Shown piece after piece: positions 4,860 to 6,326 of a stretch of DNA of 6,326 nt. Within the stretch, counting starts at the first letter, position 1, and each line of letters starts with the position of its first letter. The stretch spans positions 1-6,326 of the forward strand of contig CANHOE010000163.1 in assembly GCA_947462175.1 (NCBI GenBank), read 5' to 3'. Under the pieces are notes generated by a model. That model was not told the origin of the DNA. It searched no databases and saw only the letters and a list, made by a program, of their open reading frames with translations. The translations under genes were made by a program, and so were the position numbers. The stretch comes from Burkholderiales bacterium (lineage in GTDB: Bacteria > Pseudomonadota > Gammaproteobacteria > Burkholderiales > Burkholderiaceae_C).

Positions 4860-5646
4860 ACAACGGATCGACGACACCCTCGGGACCGAGCGGACTTTCG
4901 GCCGTGGATGCGCTGGCTGCAGGTTGCAAATCGCTGCCCACTTCGCGCCGTGCATCGAACACGAAGCAATGGCCGTCGAAGTGCGCACCGCCGGTTTCCT
5001 CGAAGTACTTGAGGATGCCGCCGTCAAGCTGCATCACCCGATCGACACCGGCGTCCGCCATGAACAGTGCCGCCTTCTCGCAGCGGATGCCACCGGTGCA
5101 GTAACTCACCACCGTCTTGCCGCGCAACTCGTCGCGGTGAGCCAGAACGGCCGCAGGGAAATCGCTGAACTTGTCGATGCGCCAGTCGATCGCGCCGCGA
5201 AAGCGCCCCGCGTCGACCTCGAAGGCATTGCGGGTGTCCAGCGTGACGACTTCTCGCCCCTCGTCGTCGTGGCCTTGATCTAGCCAGCGCGCGAGCGTCT
5301 GCGCACTGACCGCCGGTGCTCGTTCGGCCTGCGGGCGGATCGCGGGGTGGTTCATCCGGATGATTTCGCGTTTCACTTTCACAAGCAGCTTGCCGAACGG
5401 CACGGTGGGCGAGTGGCTTTCCTTCACTTCCAACTTGGCAAAGCGCGCGTCCTCGCGAAGCCAGACGATGAAGCCATGCACCGCGTCGGGTGGTCCTGCC
5501 AGAAACAGGTTGATGCCTTCCTCAGCCAGCAGCACCGTGCCTTTCAGATGCCGTTCTGATGCCTGCGCATGAATCTGCTCGCGCAGAGATTCCACATCGT
5601 CGAGCACGACGAAGCGGTAGGCGGAGATGTTCAGAACTGGTGACAA
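4858..5646 (-). CDS. trhO: TrhO-family rhodanese, tRNA U34 hydroxylase, short form
   Basis: A member of the UPF0176/YceA family. E. coli TrhO makes 5-hydroxyuridine at wobble position 34 of certain tRNAs in an O2-dependent way. The 262 residues comprise an N-terminal ferredoxin-like domain (about 1-100) with the signature GTVLLAEEGINLFLAG at 36-51, and a rhodanese domain (about 112-230). The latter has LDTRNAFE near 136 and the active loop CTGGIRCEKA, with catalytic Cys183 and a second Cys189. The protein ends soon after HCFVFDARREV (226-236). The Cys-rich tail of E. coli TrhO is absent, replaced by an Ala/Ser/Pro-rich end without cysteine. The start is TTG, kept because homologous residues (VLNISAYRF) follow at once; no Shine-Dalgarno sequence is visible. 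It is the first gene of a likely trhO-egtB unit and is divergent from dnaE. A sulfurtransferase role cannot be excluded. Confidence 0.88.
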   Translation of the reverse strand: MSPVLNISAYRFVVLDDVESLREQIHAQASERHLKGTVLLAEEGINLFLAGPPDAVHGFIVWLREDARFAKLEVKESHSPTVPFGKLLVKVKREIIRMNHPAIRPQAERAPAVSAQTLARWLDQGHDDEGREVVTLDTRNAFEVDAGRFRGAIDWRIDKFSDFPAAVLAHRDELRGKTVVSYCTGGIRCEKAALFMADAGVDRVMQLDGGILKYFEETGGAHFDGHCFVFDARREVGSDLQPAASASTAESPLGPEGVVDPL

Positions 5647-5677
5647 GGCGCGCAGTGTACGGATGCTGTCGCTCGAT

Positions 5678-5701
5678 GTTCGAAGTGATCGTTGCTCGAA
5701 C
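5678..5701. promoter_or_regulatory. Inverted repeat in the divergent trhO/dnaE promoter region
   Basis: GTTCGA-N12-TCGAAC is a perfect 6-bp-arm inverted repeat with centre spacing typical of a dimer site. It lies about 32 bp upstream of the trhO start, where it would overlap the -35 region of a trhO promoter, and about 65 bp upstream of dnaE. The binding protein is unknown. GC-rich DNA yields TCGA-type repeats by chance, so this is a candidate only. Confidence 0.3.
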
Positions 5702-5753
5702 TACCGTCGCAGCGCCCTCCTCAGCCCGCGCGATTCACGCCAGCATGGCTCTC

Positions 5754-5759
5754 TAGAAT
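5754..5759 (+). promoter_or_regulatory. Candidate -10 element for dnaE
   Basis: TAGAAT matches the -10 consensus TATAAT at five of six positions and ends 7 nt before the ATG at 5767. The expected transcription start is at or one base before the ATG, so the dnaE message from this promoter would be leaderless. No clear -35 is seen; CGATTC occupies the position 17 bp upstream. Confidence 0.42.
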
Positions 5760-5766
5760 CGATCAG

Positions 5767-6326
5767 ATGACCTTTGTCCACCTGCGTACCCACACCGAAT
5801 ACTCCGTCGTCGACGGCACTCTGCGCATCGATGAGGTGGCGGAGGCGGCTGCTGCCGACCAGCAAGTGGCACTCGCCATCACCGATCTGGGCAACCTGTT
5901 CGGCGCGATCAAGTTCTACGGCGCGACCCGCTCGAAGGGCATCAAGCCGCTGATCGGGGCCGATGTGTGGCTGGAGCCCGAAGGCAGCGACCGCGCGCCG
6001 ACACGGCTGTTGCTGCTGGTGCAGAACCAAACCGGTTATCACAACTTGTGCGAGTTGCTCACTCGCTGCTGGCTGGGGCCGGCCACTCAGTCCCAGCCGT
6101 GGACGACCTGGCTTGCCTTGACCGAGCTGAATGGCGGCCTGATCGCGCTTTCAGGCGCCGAACTGGGTGTGGTCGGCCAGGCCCTGGTGGCTGGCGATAC
6201 GGCACGCGCGCGCAGCCTGGCACAGCGCTTTGCCGAGCTCTTCCCGAACCGCTTCTACCTCGAACTGCAACGTGCCGGCTTGCCAGGCCAGGAAGCCCAG
6301 GTGCAGGCGGCGGTGCGCCTGGCGGC
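5767..6326 (+). CDS. dnaE: DNA polymerase III alpha subunit DnaE, N-terminal part
   Basis: The catalytic subunit of the replicative polymerase; only the first 186 codons of an expected gene of roughly 3.4-3.6 kb are in the window. The N-terminal PHP domain is recognisable from FVHLRTHTEYSVVDG at 3-17, ALAITDLGNLFGAIKFY at about 35-51 and GIKPLIGADVW at about 58-68. In DnaE proteins with an active PHP nuclease the first motif has an HxH pair. Here it reads H5-L-R7, as in E. coli, which suggests an inactive PHP site and proofreading by a separate DnaQ subunit. The ATG at 5767 fits homologous N-termini. It has no Shine-Dalgarno sequence and lies right after a -10-like TAGAAT. It is divergent from trhO across 120 bp. 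The gene runs off the right edge without any sign of damage. Confidence 0.95.
   Translation, partial: MTFVHLRTHTEYSVVDGTLRIDEVAEAAAADQQVALAITDLGNLFGAIKFYGATRSKGIKPLIGADVWLEPEGSDRAPTRLLLLVQNQTGYHNLCELLTRCWLGPATQSQPWTTWLALTELNGGLIALSGAELGVVGQALVAGDTARARSLAQRFAELFPNRFYLELQRAGLPGQEAQVQAAVRLA

Noticed and set aside
5701..6042. A 113-codon minus-strand frame across the start of dnaE.
   Set aside because: It is antisense to the clearly conserved DnaE N-terminus and overlaps the promoter region; no family is recognisable.
1..6326. Search for a new defence, mobile or toxin-antitoxin system.
   Set aside because: All substantial genes belong to known chromosomal families, base composition looks even throughout, and there are no direct-repeat arrays, transposase remnants or target-site duplications visible.

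Overview
This 6.3-kb window is GC-rich, gene-dense chromosomal DNA. The proteins look like those of a betaproteobacterium, probably of the order Burkholderiales. That placement rests on remembered family resemblance (a DnaE beginning MTFVHLRTHTEYS, a short TrhO, and a YhaJ-like regulator beside a pirin), not on a search. I see no insertion sequence, CRISPR array, rRNA or tRNA gene, phage gene or attachment site. No gene-free stretch exceeds about 125 bp.

Layout, left to right. (1) Minus strand, cut by the left edge: gluQ, the glutamyl-Q tRNA(Asp) synthetase. It starts 20 nt after the stop of (2), a YhaJ-like LysR-family regulator that carries two family-atypical inserts. (3) A 113-bp divergent promoter region holds three dyads whose centres lie 21 and 20 bp apart. 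One is a perfect T-N11-A LysR box. (4) Plus strand: a complete pirin-family cupin with all four metal ligands. (5) A 125-bp gap holds a possible 37-codon ORF with a good ribosome binding site. (6) Plus strand: a DUF599 membrane protein of unknown function. (7) Minus strand, convergent with DUF599 and only 7 nt from it: egtB, the ergothioneine sulfoxide synthase. It is the second gene of an apparent two-gene unit behind (8) a short TrhO-type rhodanese. (9) A 120-bp divergent promoter region. (10) Plus strand, cut by the right edge: dnaE, the replicative DNA polymerase III alpha subunit.

Themes. The LysR/pirin pair is a classic divergent regulator-target arrangement and recalls yhaJ-yhaK of E. 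coli. Two genes here act on the wobble position of tRNA: gluQ on queuosine-34 of tRNA(Asp), and trhO on U34. The trhO-egtB unit pairs two sulfur/oxygen-linked enzymes, and no egtD is in the window. DUF599 and dnaE lack a Shine-Dalgarno sequence and have a -10-like hexamer placed so that transcription would begin at or next to the ATG, so both may be leaderless. I found no clearly new multi-gene system. The best leads are the phased operator array, the trhO-egtB unit and the possible small ORF upstream of DUF599.
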